DNA of 64,000 nt from Bordetella parapertussis (lineage in GTDB: Bacteria; Pseudomonadota; Gammaproteobacteria; Burkholderiales; SG8-41). How positions within the stretch are numbered: the stretch's first letter is position 1; every line of letters begins with the position of its first letter. The stretch spans positions 31,570 through 95,569 of the forward strand of contig CAMBCF010000002.1 in NCBI GenBank assembly GCA_945864585.1, in the 5' to 3' direction. The notes below the pieces were generated by a model that had not been told where the DNA came from, made no database searches, and saw only the letters and a program-made list of their open reading frames with translations. A program made the translations under genes and the position numbers. Of this stretch, positions 48,629-57,515 are shown in pieces.

Positions 48629-49435
48629 TTAATAATTCGGCGGCAAATCCAGCCGCGCGACGATACCCGCCAACTCAGGCGACGCTGCAGGATAGCGCTC
48701 GAACACCAGTGGATCATGCCCCGGCACGATGTGTTGCAGCGAATCCGCGAGCCGCTTCAAGGTGGCAAAGCCCTCGATCATCTCGCCCACGTGATACACC
48801 AACGGAAAGCAGCGGTCATTCTCGAAATGCTCGTAGTAGTGGCTCGCGTCCGAAGCCAGCACCACCCAGCCACGCTGCGTATGTACGCGCACCGATTGCA
48901 GGCCCATGGTGTGCCCGCCGATGTGGTGCACGCTGATGCCGGGTGCGATCTCACTTGCGTTACCGTTCTCGCCGCCGTGAAACACCACGCGGTTTTGATA
49001 GACCAGCCGGATCATGCCGGCGACGTGATCGAGTTCATACGGCCGCCGGAAAATCTCATGGCGCATGTGGCGTCCGGTGACGTATTGCATTTCCTTGTCC
49101 TGCAGATGAAAGCGCGCATTCGGAAAATTATAGAAGGTACCGACATGGTCGTTGTGCAAATGCGTAATCACCGCGTCGCGGATATCTTCGCCCTTTACAC
49201 CGAGCAGCGCCAGCCCTTCCACGGGTTTGCGCAGCAGCACGCGTCCGCGGATGGCCATGCTGGCATCGAAGCCGGTATCCACCAGCACCATCCGCTCATG
49301 ATTGCGCACCAGCCACACGTAGTAGTCCATGGGCATAGGCGCGTCATGCGGATCGCCGCCGAGAAAATGCGCAGGGCGCTGGCCCGGACGCTCGGCGTAT
49401 TTGACACAATAGATTTCGTAGTTGGGCGTGGTCAT
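48629..49435 (-). CDS. N-acyl homoserine lactonase-like metallo-beta-lactamase fold hydrolase (paralogue of 44619-45416)
   Basis: AVITHLHNDHVGTFYNFPNARFHLQDKEMQY, HHIGGHTMGLQSVRVHTQRGWVVLASDASHYYEHF; same N-term (PNYEIY...GGDPHDAPMPMDYYVWLVRN). Confidence 0.93.
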   Translation of the reverse strand: MTTPNYEIYCVKYAERPGQRPAHFLGGDPHDAPMPMDYYVWLVRNHERMVLVDTGFDASMAIRGRVLLRKPVEGLALLGVKGEDIRDAVITHLHNDHVGTFYNFPNARFHLQDKEMQYVTGRHMRHEIFRRPYELDHVAGMIRLVYQNRVVFHGGENGNASEIAPGISVHHIGGHTMGLQSVRVHTQRGWVVLASDASHYYEHFENDRCFPLVYHVGEMIEGFATLKRLADSLQHIVPGHDPLVFERYPAASPELAGIVARLDLPPNY

Positions 49436-49524
49436 GGTGTTTGGATCGTAGACGATCCTGCAGTGGGTCGCAACCGCCGGTGTTCGTCGCTACAATGCGG
49501 TGACACATTCTGAAACTACCCCTG

Positions 49525-51267
49525 ATGCAACCCGCCACCCGTGAAGCGCGCGACCCCATGCACATCGATTGGGATGTGCCCATCACCATGGACGATGGCC
49601 TCACGCTGCGCGCCGATGTGTTCCGCCCTGCCGCTGAAGGTCGCTATCCGGTGCTGCTGAGCTACGGCCCCTACGCCAAGGGCCTCGCGCTTCAGGAGGG
49701 CTACCCGTCGGCGTGGAACCGCATGGTGGCCGAGCATCCCGATGTCGCGCACGGTTCCAGCAATCTCTATCAGAGCTGGGAAGTAGTCGATCCGGAAAAA
49801 TGGGTGCCGCACGGCTACGCCTGCGTGCGCGTGGATTCACGCGGCGCGGGCCGCTCGCCGGGATTCATCGACCCTTTTTCGCCACGCGAAACGCAGGATT
49901 TTTATCAGTGCATCGAATGGGCCGGCGTGCAGCCGTGGTGCAACGGCAAAGTGGGCCTCAACGGCATTTCCTACTACGGCATCAACCAGTGGCAGGTTGC
50001 CTCACGCCAGCCGCCGCATCTCGCGGCCCTGTGCATCTGGGAAGGCGCCGCCGACTGGTACCGCGACATGACCCACCACGGCGGCATCCTTTCCACATTC
50101 TGGGGCAACTGGTACGACATGCAGGTGAAGACCGTGCAATACGGCCTCGGCGAACGCGGGCCACGCAGCCGCGCCAACGGCACGCTGGTGTGCGGCGATG
50201 TCACGCTGTCGGACAAAGAACTGCAATCGCAACGCTGCGAATTTGGCGATGAGGTGCTGGCGCATCCGCTGGATGACGCGTATCACCGCGCCCGCTCGCC
50301 GGTGTGGGAAAACATCACCGTGCCGTTGTTGTCGGCGGCGAACTGGGGCGGTCAGGGTCTGCATCCGCGCGGCAATTTTGAAGGCTACCTGCGTGCGGCG
50401 TCCAAAGACAAATGGCTGGAAGCGCACGGCATCGAGCACTGGACGCATTTTTATACCGACTACGGCCGTGAACTGCAAAAGCGGTTTTTCGATTTTTATT
50501 TGAAGGGCGAACACAACGGCTGGGAGCAGCAGCCCAAAGTGCGATTGCAGGTGCGGCATGTGGATAGCTTCGTCGAGAGGCATGAAGATGAATGGCCGAT
50601 AGCGCGCACGCAGTGGACAACGTTTTACCTGCACCCTGCAGATCACAGCCTGCGGCGTGAAGTGGCGCCGACAGACGCCGCACTGACCTACGACGCCATG
50701 GGCGAAGGCGTGACTTTCCTGTCAGCGCCGCTGGATGTGGAGACCGAAATCACCGGGCCGATTGCCGCACGCTTGTGCGTATCATCATCGACACGCGATG
50801 CGGATTTCTTTTTGATTTTCCGTGTCTACACCCCCGATCTGCGCGAAGTTACCTTCATGGGCGCCATCGATCCGCATACGCCGATCGCACAAGGCTGGCT
50901 GCGCGCATCGCAGCGCAAACTCGACCCGAAACTCTCCCTGCGCTATCGCCCCTATCACACCCACGACGAAGCACAGCCGCTCATACCCGGCGACGTGGTG
51001 CCGCTCGATATCGAGCTGTGGCCCACGTCGATCGTGGTGCCTGCCGGTTATCGTATTGCACTCAGCGTGCGCGGCCGCGATTACGAGTTCGCCAAATCCA
51101 CCGGCGCGCGGCTATCGAACTTCAAGAACGAACTGCGCGGCTGCGGGCCATTTTTGCATGATGATCCGCGCGACCGGCCGGCGGCGGTTTTTGGCGGAAA
51201 GAACACGCTGCACTTTGGGGCAGGGCGCGAGGCGTATGTGCTGCTGCCGATTGTGCCGTGGCGTTGA
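49525..51267 (+). CDS. CocE/NonD family hydrolase
   Basis: VPITMDDGLTLRADVFRPAAEGRYPVLLSYGPYAKG, VRVDSRGAGRSPGFIDPFSPRETQDFYQCIEWAGVQPWCNGKVGLNGISYYGINQW. Confidence 0.96.
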   Translation: MQPATREARDPMHIDWDVPITMDDGLTLRADVFRPAAEGRYPVLLSYGPYAKGLALQEGYPSAWNRMVAEHPDVAHGSSNLYQSWEVVDPEKWVPHGYACVRVDSRGAGRSPGFIDPFSPRETQDFYQCIEWAGVQPWCNGKVGLNGISYYGINQWQVASRQPPHLAALCIWEGAADWYRDMTHHGGILSTFWGNWYDMQVKTVQYGLGERGPRSRANGTLVCGDVTLSDKELQSQRCEFGDEVLAHPLDDAYHRARSPVWENITVPLLSAANWGGQGLHPRGNFEGYLRAASKDKWLEAHGIEHWTHFYTDYGRELQKRFFDFYLKGEHNGWEQQPKVRLQVRHVDSFVERHEDEWPIARTQWTTFYLHPADHSLRREVAPTDAALTYDAMGEGVTFLSAPLDVETEITGPIAARLCVSSSTRDADFFLIFRVYTPDLREVTFMGAIDPHTPIAQGWLRASQRKLDPKLSLRYRPYHTHDEAQPLIPGDVVPLDIELWPTSIVVPAGYRIALSVRGRDYEFAKSTGARLSNFKNELRGCGPFLHDDPRDRPAAVFGGKNTLHFGAGREAYVLLPIVPWR

Positions 51268-51416
51268 ATTCGTTCCCCGTCATTCCTGTGCAGACGGAAG
51301 TTGGTTTTTTGCCGGCTGTAGTGTTGGGGTTGACGTATAGAGCAGGCGCCGGGGCGCTGGGCTTCGCCGGCTCAGCCCAACACCCGCCACGGTAAATTTG
51401 TTCTCAAAATAATCGT

Positions 51417-51487
51417 AGGGTGGGCAGACAGCTATATCGTCTGCCCACGCGGATTGGTAACCGCGTGGGCACAAAAACGTGCCCACC
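51417..51487. repeat. Inverted repeat with gggtgggcagac ... gtgcccaccc
   Basis: tgggcagacagctatatcgtctgccca plus gcgtgggcacaaaaacgtgcccac; same family as 33299-33386. Confidence 0.8.
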
Positions 51488-51619
51488 CATGTATTGATTT
51501 TAAACATAATTATTTGAAGAACAAATTAGCCCTGCAACACCTGCTGCCATTCATTGACATCAGCGACTCACGGAGTTAAAGATCGTATATCTGTTGTACA
51601 TGCATATCAGGAGAAGCTC

Positions 51620-51898
51620 ATGCGTAACGCTGCCATCAATCTGCGGGTGCTTTCCGGGCAGAGGGATCTGATCGACCGAGCGGCTCAATTGCTGGGTAAG
51701 AACCGCTCGGATTTCATGCTTGAGGCCGCCTGCGACAAGGCACAGTCGGTGCTGCTCGACCAGGTGTTCTTCGGTCTCGATCCAAAGAAGTTCCGCCAGT
51801 TCATCCAATTGCTTGACGCACCAACCGCCCCTGATCCGGGACTTGACCGCCTGATGGCGGTCAAGCCCCCTTGGCGGTCCCGAGCCGCCAAGAAGTGA
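51620..51898 (+). CDS. DUF1778 (TacA-like) antitoxin, orphan
   Basis: AINLRVLSGQRDLIDRAAQLLGKNRSDFMLEAACDKAQSVLLDQVFFGLDPKKFRQFIQLLDAP; no GNAT toxin follows. Confidence 0.92.
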   Translation: MRNAAINLRVLSGQRDLIDRAAQLLGKNRSDFMLEAACDKAQSVLLDQVFFGLDPKKFRQFIQLLDAPTAPDPGLDRLMAVKPPWRSRAAKK

Positions 51899-51955
51899 AC
51901 CTGCAAAACAGAATGAAACTTCAAGAGAGTCTGTAAGCGATACAATTGTGTTCGT

Positions 51956-52906
51956 CTACTTCCCACCAAACACCCTCTCCGGCAGAAATGCCGACACGAT
52001 CCAGTTCGGCGCATCCACGATCTCGCTCACCTTGAGATCGACGGCAACGCTGCACAGTATGTAGGCTTCCTCGCGCGACAGGCCGTGGCTGCGCACCAGG
52101 TGATCAATCATATGGCGCACCGCCTGGCGCGCGCACTGGTAAAGATCGGTGCCGTGGGCAGTGGTGGCATAGTGCGGGCCGCCGGTCGCGCGTGCGATGG
52201 GGCCGCTGGTGCGCAGTTGCGGCTCGGTCAGATTGCGGCCTGGCTGCAGCTCGAACTTAAGCGTGATGCGCGCGTTCATCTCCACCGCAGTGATGCACAC
52301 CTCGCCGTCGCCCTGCGCGCCATGCGCATCGCCGACGCTGAACAGCGCGCCATCCACCCACACCGGCAAAAATATCGTAGCGCCGGCGGTAAGCTGCTTG
52401 ATGTCCATGTTGCCGCCGTTCTTGCGCGGCGGCGCGGTGTTGTGGCTGCCCGCATCGTCGAGTGCCACGCCCATCACGCCCGGAAACGGCTCCAGCGGCA
52501 CCGCAATATCACGCATGGTGTGCATGCCGCGCGCGAAACGGCCGTCCGACACATCCCATAGCTGCAGAAAAGGCCGGCTGAATTCGCTCTCAGGCAGCAG
52601 CCCGCGCCCGGGGCGCACATTGGTCCAGCCGAACGCGGCGCGCGGCGCCACGTCGATGATCTCCACCGCCAGCACGTCGCCCGGCCGCGCGCCGCGGATG
52701 CGCACCGGCCCGGTCAGCGGGTGGCCCTTGAACACGCGCCGCATCACATCGTCGTGCGTCGAGCGCGGCGTATAAAATTCATCGGATGCGTCGCGCGTCT
52801 CGAACACCACCGTATCGCCCGCATTGATCTCGAGGCGCGCAGGAATCGCGTTGTTCCATTCGTAGTGAACGACGCTGGCGTCTAGGAAGTGCTGCTGGCT
52901 GGTCAT
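51956..52906 (-). CDS. Acetamidase/formamidase family protein
   Basis: EINAGDTVVFETRDASDEFYTP, GARPGDVLAVEIIDVAP, ALDDAGSHNTAPPRKNGGNMDIKQLTAGATIFLPVWVDGALFSVGDAHGAQGDGEVCITAVE. Confidence 0.96.
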   Translation of the reverse strand: MTSQQHFLDASVVHYEWNNAIPARLEINAGDTVVFETRDASDEFYTPRSTHDDVMRRVFKGHPLTGPVRIRGARPGDVLAVEIIDVAPRAAFGWTNVRPGRGLLPESEFSRPFLQLWDVSDGRFARGMHTMRDIAVPLEPFPGVMGVALDDAGSHNTAPPRKNGGNMDIKQLTAGATIFLPVWVDGALFSVGDAHGAQGDGEVCITAVEMNARITLKFELQPGRNLTEPQLRTSGPIARATGGPHYATTAHGTDLYQCARQAVRHMIDHLVRSHGLSREEAYILCSVAVDLKVSEIVDAPNWIVSAFLPERVFGGK

Positions 52907-52975
52907 GAATCGACTCCTTTGTGCTGATGGTGTAGCGGTTTCCTATCCTTTGTTCGCCGGCAATCGCTGCCAGCA

Positions 52976-53974
52976 TCAACGCTGGATCGCCGCGATCGGG
53001 AATGGCGCCGGCCGCGCGCCGAGGTGCCTCGCAATGCTGGCCTGCTGTAGGGCGCGGATTTCCGCGGCACTCTCGCCCGGCGCCGGGTTGAGCCGCTCGA
53101 TCTCTTCGAGGATCGGCGGCGGGCGATCATCGACCGGCACGCCGTGAACCAAAGCCCATTTCTCGACCTGATGGATGAACTCCGGCGACACCCGCGGCGG
53201 CACCAATGCGTTCATCGGATCGGCCATCGCTTCCTCCAGAGAAATGAACTGCACACCTGCTGCCTCGAATTGATCGAGGATTTCATCGAGGCAGTCGCCG
53301 CCGAGCGGCGTGCCATGGATAAGCCAGATGTGCGCAGGATCGCGTCCGTAGACCGCGCGCCCGTTGGCGGCATGCAGCCGCAGTTCGTGCATTGCGGTGT
53401 CGACGAACGCGCGCCGCAGAAAGGCGACGCCCTCGCGGTCGTCGGCCTTTAAGGTGCGCCAGTAGGCCGCCAGGAACCGGGAATCGCGAAAGCCCACACT
53501 CACCGGCACTGGCGTATAGCCGTGTTGCGCGAGATATGCGCCGACCGCCACCTGCTTCTCCGCGGTGTCGCCCCACATGTCGTTGCAGTAGCGGAAATAG
53601 CGCCGCGGCGCCCGTGACGCCCAGCGCCCGATGATTTCCTCGGTGCGTTCGATGTCGCCGATGTAGGTCGCGGCGTCGACCCAGTTGATGCTCGCGTGAT
53701 GGTGAGTATGGTTGGCCACGTGGTGACCCTGCTCGACCCAGTGATCGAACACGCGCAGCAGCTCAGGGTCGTCTTCGGCCGGAGCGGTGTTGGAGAACGC
53801 GTAGACATCGCTCGCGCCATGGTGCGTCAGCGCCTGCGTCATGGCGCGGGCAATGCCGAGTGAACTGTAGTTCTTCGGCACCGGCGCGCCACGCCACATC
53901 AGCATGTCGTCCATGGTGATCGCCACCTTTACCGGGCCCAGCGGTGAAATGGGATGCGCCGCCATTGCGTTCAC
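52976..53974 (-). CDS. Polysaccharide deacetylase family protein
   Basis: KVAITMDDM, VEQGHHVANHTHHHASINWVDAATYIGDIERTEEII, RYFRYCNDMWGDTAEK. Confidence 0.9.
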   Translation of the reverse strand: MNAMAAHPISPLGPVKVAITMDDMLMWRGAPVPKNYSSLGIARAMTQALTHHGASDVYAFSNTAPAEDDPELLRVFDHWVEQGHHVANHTHHHASINWVDAATYIGDIERTEEIIGRWASRAPRRYFRYCNDMWGDTAEKQVAVGAYLAQHGYTPVPVSVGFRDSRFLAAYWRTLKADDREGVAFLRRAFVDTAMHELRLHAANGRAVYGRDPAHIWLIHGTPLGGDCLDEILDQFEAAGVQFISLEEAMADPMNALVPPRVSPEFIHQVEKWALVHGVPVDDRPPPILEEIERLNPAPGESAAEIRALQQASIARHLGARPAPFPIAAIQR

Positions 53975-54044
53975 TTCCTCAACATTAAATAGGGGTCAGA
54001 CACGATTTAAGTACGTAACTAATTGTTTTTATTGTACTTTTTGT

Positions 54045-54150
54045 CTATATTCAGCGTGAATGAAAAGTCAAAACCTTCCCTCACCCGGCGCTTCGCGCCA
54101 CCCTCTGCTCCGCTTCAAGTGTTGCCTTGTGCCGGAGGGCGAGGGTTACA
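54045..54150. repeat. MITE-like dispersed element, truncated copy (one end only)
   Basis: tctatattcagcgtgaatgaaaagtcaaaaccttccctcacccggcgcttcgcgccaccctctgctccgcttcaag...ccggagggcgaggg, abutting the 3' end of the next gene. Confidence 0.85.
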
Positions 54151-55024
54151 AGCCGTCTAGCAGGAATGGCTCTATCACTTTGGCCAGTGCTTCGGGCTGG
54201 TCGTGGTGGATGTTGTGCCCTGCGTCTGCGATACGCTCAATGCCGGCCACTGTCTGAAAGGCCGCCAGCTTTTCCTGATATTCGTCCGGCTGGCTGCGCT
54301 GCGCCGCCACTGCGCGCGAGTTGGCGCCTTCGACCAGCAGCACCGGTGCACTGATCTGGCGCCAGCAGGCGATGGCTTCATCCGCGCGTGACGGCGTGGG
54401 CCGCACCACTTTGTGCGCGGGGTCGGCACGCCGCACCACGGTGCCGTCGGCTTCTTCCTTGCCCCAGTGCTGCACCAGGAATACCGCGCGCTCGGGCGTC
54501 AGGCGCGGATTTTCCGCCATCATGCGTTCGGCAAAATCCGCGAAATCCGCATACGGCCGCTGCTGCTCGCCGTTGACGATCTGCCGTAGCCACTTGGCGT
54601 AGCGGCGCGGCGCATCCTCCGCGGTCGCGGGCGGCCCGCCGAAGCCTTCAACACTGACCAGCTTGCGTATCCGTCGCGGCATCGCGCCGGTATACAGCCC
54701 AGCCACGCTGGCGCCCATGCTGTGGGCGACAAGTGCTGCCGGCTGATCGGGTTCGAAATGATCGAGTATGGCATCGAGATCCGCCAGGAAGTCGGGAAAC
54801 CAGTAGGTGTCCTGCCCGCCCCAGTCGGTGAGACCGTAACCGCGCCAGTCGGGCGCGATTACGTGCCAGTCGTTGCTGAGTGCATCCACCGTGAACTGCC
54901 ACGACGCGGAGACATCCTGAAAGCCGTGCAGCATAAACACCTTGGGCGCATCTTGCGGTCCCCAGGTGCGGCAGTGGTAATTCAGTCCGCGCACGCGCAA
55001 GAATACCGACTCGCTGGGTTTCAT
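54146..55024 (-). CDS. Alpha/beta hydrolase
   Basis: PKVFMLHGFQDVSASWQF, APDWRGYGLTDWGGQDTYWF, LVAHSMGASVAGLYTGAMP, DAGHNIHHDQPEALAKVIEPFLL. Confidence 0.94.
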   Translation of the reverse strand: MKPSESVFLRVRGLNYHCRTWGPQDAPKVFMLHGFQDVSASWQFTVDALSNDWHVIAPDWRGYGLTDWGGQDTYWFPDFLADLDAILDHFEPDQPAALVAHSMGASVAGLYTGAMPRRIRKLVSVEGFGGPPATAEDAPRRYAKWLRQIVNGEQQRPYADFADFAERMMAENPRLTPERAVFLVQHWGKEEADGTVVRRADPAHKVVRPTPSRADEAIACWRQISAPVLLVEGANSRAVAAQRSQPDEYQEKLAAFQTVAGIERIADAGHNIHHDQPEALAKVIEPFLLDGL

Positions 55025-55036
55025 GGCTCAGGCGCT

Positions 55037-56191
55037 CTAAGCGCTCGCAGCAATCAGTCCGCCGGCACGCGCCAGCGCGGCAAGATGATGGTCGGTATCG
55101 CCGAGCAGTGATTCCATGGCGGTGAGGCGCTTGAAATAGTGGCCGATCTTGTATTCAAGAGTCATGCCGATGCCGCCATGCAACTGCACCACCTGCTGGC
55201 CGATAAACTTTCCGGAACGGCGTATCTGCACCGTGGCTGCAGAAACAGCTTTGCTGCGCTCCGCCGGATCGGGGTCGTTCACCATCATGGTGGCATAGAG
55301 CGCCATGCTGCGCGCCTGCTCCAGATTGACCAGTATATCCACGGCGCGGTGCTGCAACGCCTGAAAACTGCCGATGGCGACGCCGAATTGCTTGCGTGTG
55401 CGCAGGTATTCCATGGTGATTTCCTGGGCTGCAGCCATCGCCCCCACCGCTTCGGCTGCCACCGCCGCCAGCGCGTTGTCGGCGACGTGCTCGATCAGTG
55501 GCAGCGCCTTGCCAGGGTCGCCAATGGCGTCATTGGAGCTGACTTTTACGCCCGACAGTGTGATCTGGGCGGCGCGCAGCCCGTCCTGGGTTTCGTAGCT
55601 TTTGCGCGATACGCCCGGTGCTTTTGCCTCCACCAGAAACAGGCCGATGCCCTCGCGGCTGTTGCGCTGCCCGGAGATGCGCGCGGAAACCACCAGCTTG
55701 TCGGCGCAGTTGCCGTGCGCGACGAAACTTTTTTCGCCATCGAGTAGCCAGCCATCGGCTTCGCGCCTGGCGGTGGTGGCGACATCCGCCAGGTCATAGC
55801 GCGACTGCGCTTCGGAATGCGCATAGGCCAGCAGCAGGCTGCCGTCGGCGATCCGCGGCAGAATGGCCGCGCGCTGCGCGTCGTTGCCACCGAGATTGAT
55901 GAGGCCACCGCCCAGCACCACGGTGGCGAGATAAGGTTCCAGCACCAGACCGCGCCCAAAGGCCTCCATCACGATCATGGTTTCAACCGGGCCGCCGCCG
56001 ACACCGCCAAAGCGCTCTTCAAACGGCATGCCCAGCAGGCCCATCTCGGCATACTGCGCCCATTGCGAGCGGCTAAAGCCGGCTTCCTCTTTCAGGTATT
56101 TTTTACGTTGCTCGAAATCGTAGCGATCGGTAATCAACTGCTCCACGCTGTCTTTGAGCATGCGCTGTTCGTCGGTGAAATCAAAGTCCAT
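55037..56191 (-). CDS. Acyl-CoA dehydrogenase family protein
   Basis: MDFDFTDEQRMLKDSVEQLI, YAEMGLLGMPFEERFGGVGGGPVETMIVMEAFGRGLVLEPY, YLRTRKQFGVAIGSFQALQHRAVD, QLHGGIGMTLEY. Confidence 0.95.
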   Translation of the reverse strand: MDFDFTDEQRMLKDSVEQLITDRYDFEQRKKYLKEEAGFSRSQWAQYAEMGLLGMPFEERFGGVGGGPVETMIVMEAFGRGLVLEPYLATVVLGGGLINLGGNDAQRAAILPRIADGSLLLAYAHSEAQSRYDLADVATTARREADGWLLDGEKSFVAHGNCADKLVVSARISGQRNSREGIGLFLVEAKAPGVSRKSYETQDGLRAAQITLSGVKVSSNDAIGDPGKALPLIEHVADNALAAVAAEAVGAMAAAQEITMEYLRTRKQFGVAIGSFQALQHRAVDILVNLEQARSMALYATMMVNDPDPAERSKAVSAATVQIRRSGKFIGQQVVQLHGGIGMTLEYKIGHYFKRLTAMESLLGDTDHHLAALARAGGLIAASA

Positions 56192-56222
56192 GGATGTGGT
56201 TCCGTTTTATCGGCTGTGCGGT

Positions 56223-57425
56223 CTACAGCCCGAGTATGCGCTTGGCGATGACGTTCTTCTGAATTTCGTTGGAGCCGCCGTAGATCGACGCGGCGCGGGT
56301 ATAAAAATAATCTGCCGCGCTGGTGGCCGCCCACTCCGGCCCTATCGGCGGTTCGGTGGCCGTGCCCCACAGATGTTCCGGCTGGCGAATCATCGCGTAC
56401 GGGCCCGCCACTTCCATCAGAATTTCCGTGGTGGCCTGCTGCAACTCGGTACCTTTGAGCTTGAGAATCGACGAGGCGGGATCGGGTGCACCCGGCGGCA
56501 GCTTGTCCGCATTGGCGACCACACGCATCTGCGTAATCTCCAGCGCCTTGAGTTCGACTTCAATCGCTGCGACTTTTTCGCGGAAACGTTCGGTTTGCGC
56601 CAGCGGGATGTCGCCTACATAGACGCTTGCGGCCAGCGCTTTGGCACGCTGCACTCGAAATTTTGAGGCGCCGATGCGGGCGATGCCGACGCGCTCGTGG
56701 CCGAGCAGGTATTTGGCATAGGTCCAGCCTTTGTTTTCTTCGCCGACGATGTTCTCGGCGGGCACCCGCACGTTATCGAAAAAAACTTCGTTAAAGTGAT
56801 GCTCGCCATCGATGGTGGGAATCGGACGGATGGTGAGGCCCGGCGTTTTGACATCGATCAGCAGATAGGAAATGCCGCTCTGCTGCTTCTGGTTGGTGCC
56901 GGTGCGCACCAGGCAAAACATCCAGTCGGCGCGGTGTGCCTGGGAGGTCCATATCTTCTGCCCATTCACCACGTACTCGTGACCATCGAGCCGTGCCGAA
57001 GTCCTGAGCGAAGCAAGATCGGAACCCGCGCCCGGCTCGGAGAAACCCTGGCAGAACCAGTAATCGAGGTTGGCAACGCGCGGCAGGAAGTGGCGCTTTT
57101 GCGCCTCCGAGCCGAAGGCGATCAGCACCGGGCCGATCATGCTGACGTTAAAGCCCAAAGTATCCGGCGCCGGGGCGAGCTGCATCTCTTCCTTGAAAAT
57201 ATAGGTCTTGACCGGGCCCCAGTCCGTGCCGCCCCATTCGCGCGACCAGCTCGGAACCGCCCAGCCCTTGGCATTGAGTATGCGCTGCCAGGTAACGATG
57301 TCCTCTTTCGCCAGGCGCTGGCCCAACTCCATCTTGCGGCGGATGGGCGCGGGCAGCGCGCTGTGGAAAAACGCCCTGACCTCGTCGCGAAACTTAGTTT
57401 CTTCCGGTGTGTAGCGTAAGTCCAA
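56223..57425 (-). CDS. Acyl-CoA dehydrogenase family protein
   Basis: LRYTPEETKFRDEVRAFFHSALP, WSREWGGTDWGPVKTYIFKEEM, QGFSEPGAGSDLASLRTSARLDGHEYVVNGQKIWTSQAHRADWMFCLVRT; start probably TTG near 57425. Confidence 0.93.
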   Translation of the reverse strand: MDLRYTPEETKFRDEVRAFFHSALPAPIRRKMELGQRLAKEDIVTWQRILNAKGWAVPSWSREWGGTDWGPVKTYIFKEEMQLAPAPDTLGFNVSMIGPVLIAFGSEAQKRHFLPRVANLDYWFCQGFSEPGAGSDLASLRTSARLDGHEYVVNGQKIWTSQAHRADWMFCLVRTGTNQKQQSGISYLLIDVKTPGLTIRPIPTIDGEHHFNEVFFDNVRVPAENIVGEENKGWTYAKYLLGHERVGIARIGASKFRVQRAKALAASVYVGDIPLAQTERFREKVAAIEVELKALEITQMRVVANADKLPPGAPDPASSILKLKGTELQQATTEILMEVAGPYAMIRQPEHLWGTATEPPIGPEWAATSAADYFYTRAASIYGGSNEIQKNVIAKRILGL

Positions 57426-57515
57426 GATGCCTCCCTGATGGTTCCAAGTGGAATAAGGCGTAAGCACGCGTTGCAAAATACCGCGGGGCGAGACCAATGC
57501 CGCAAGAATTATAGC

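Noticed and set aside
48629-49435. Quorum-quenching locus with a LuxI/LuxR system
   Set aside because: No LuxI or LuxR homologue is visible in the window; only the lactonase-like fold is supported.
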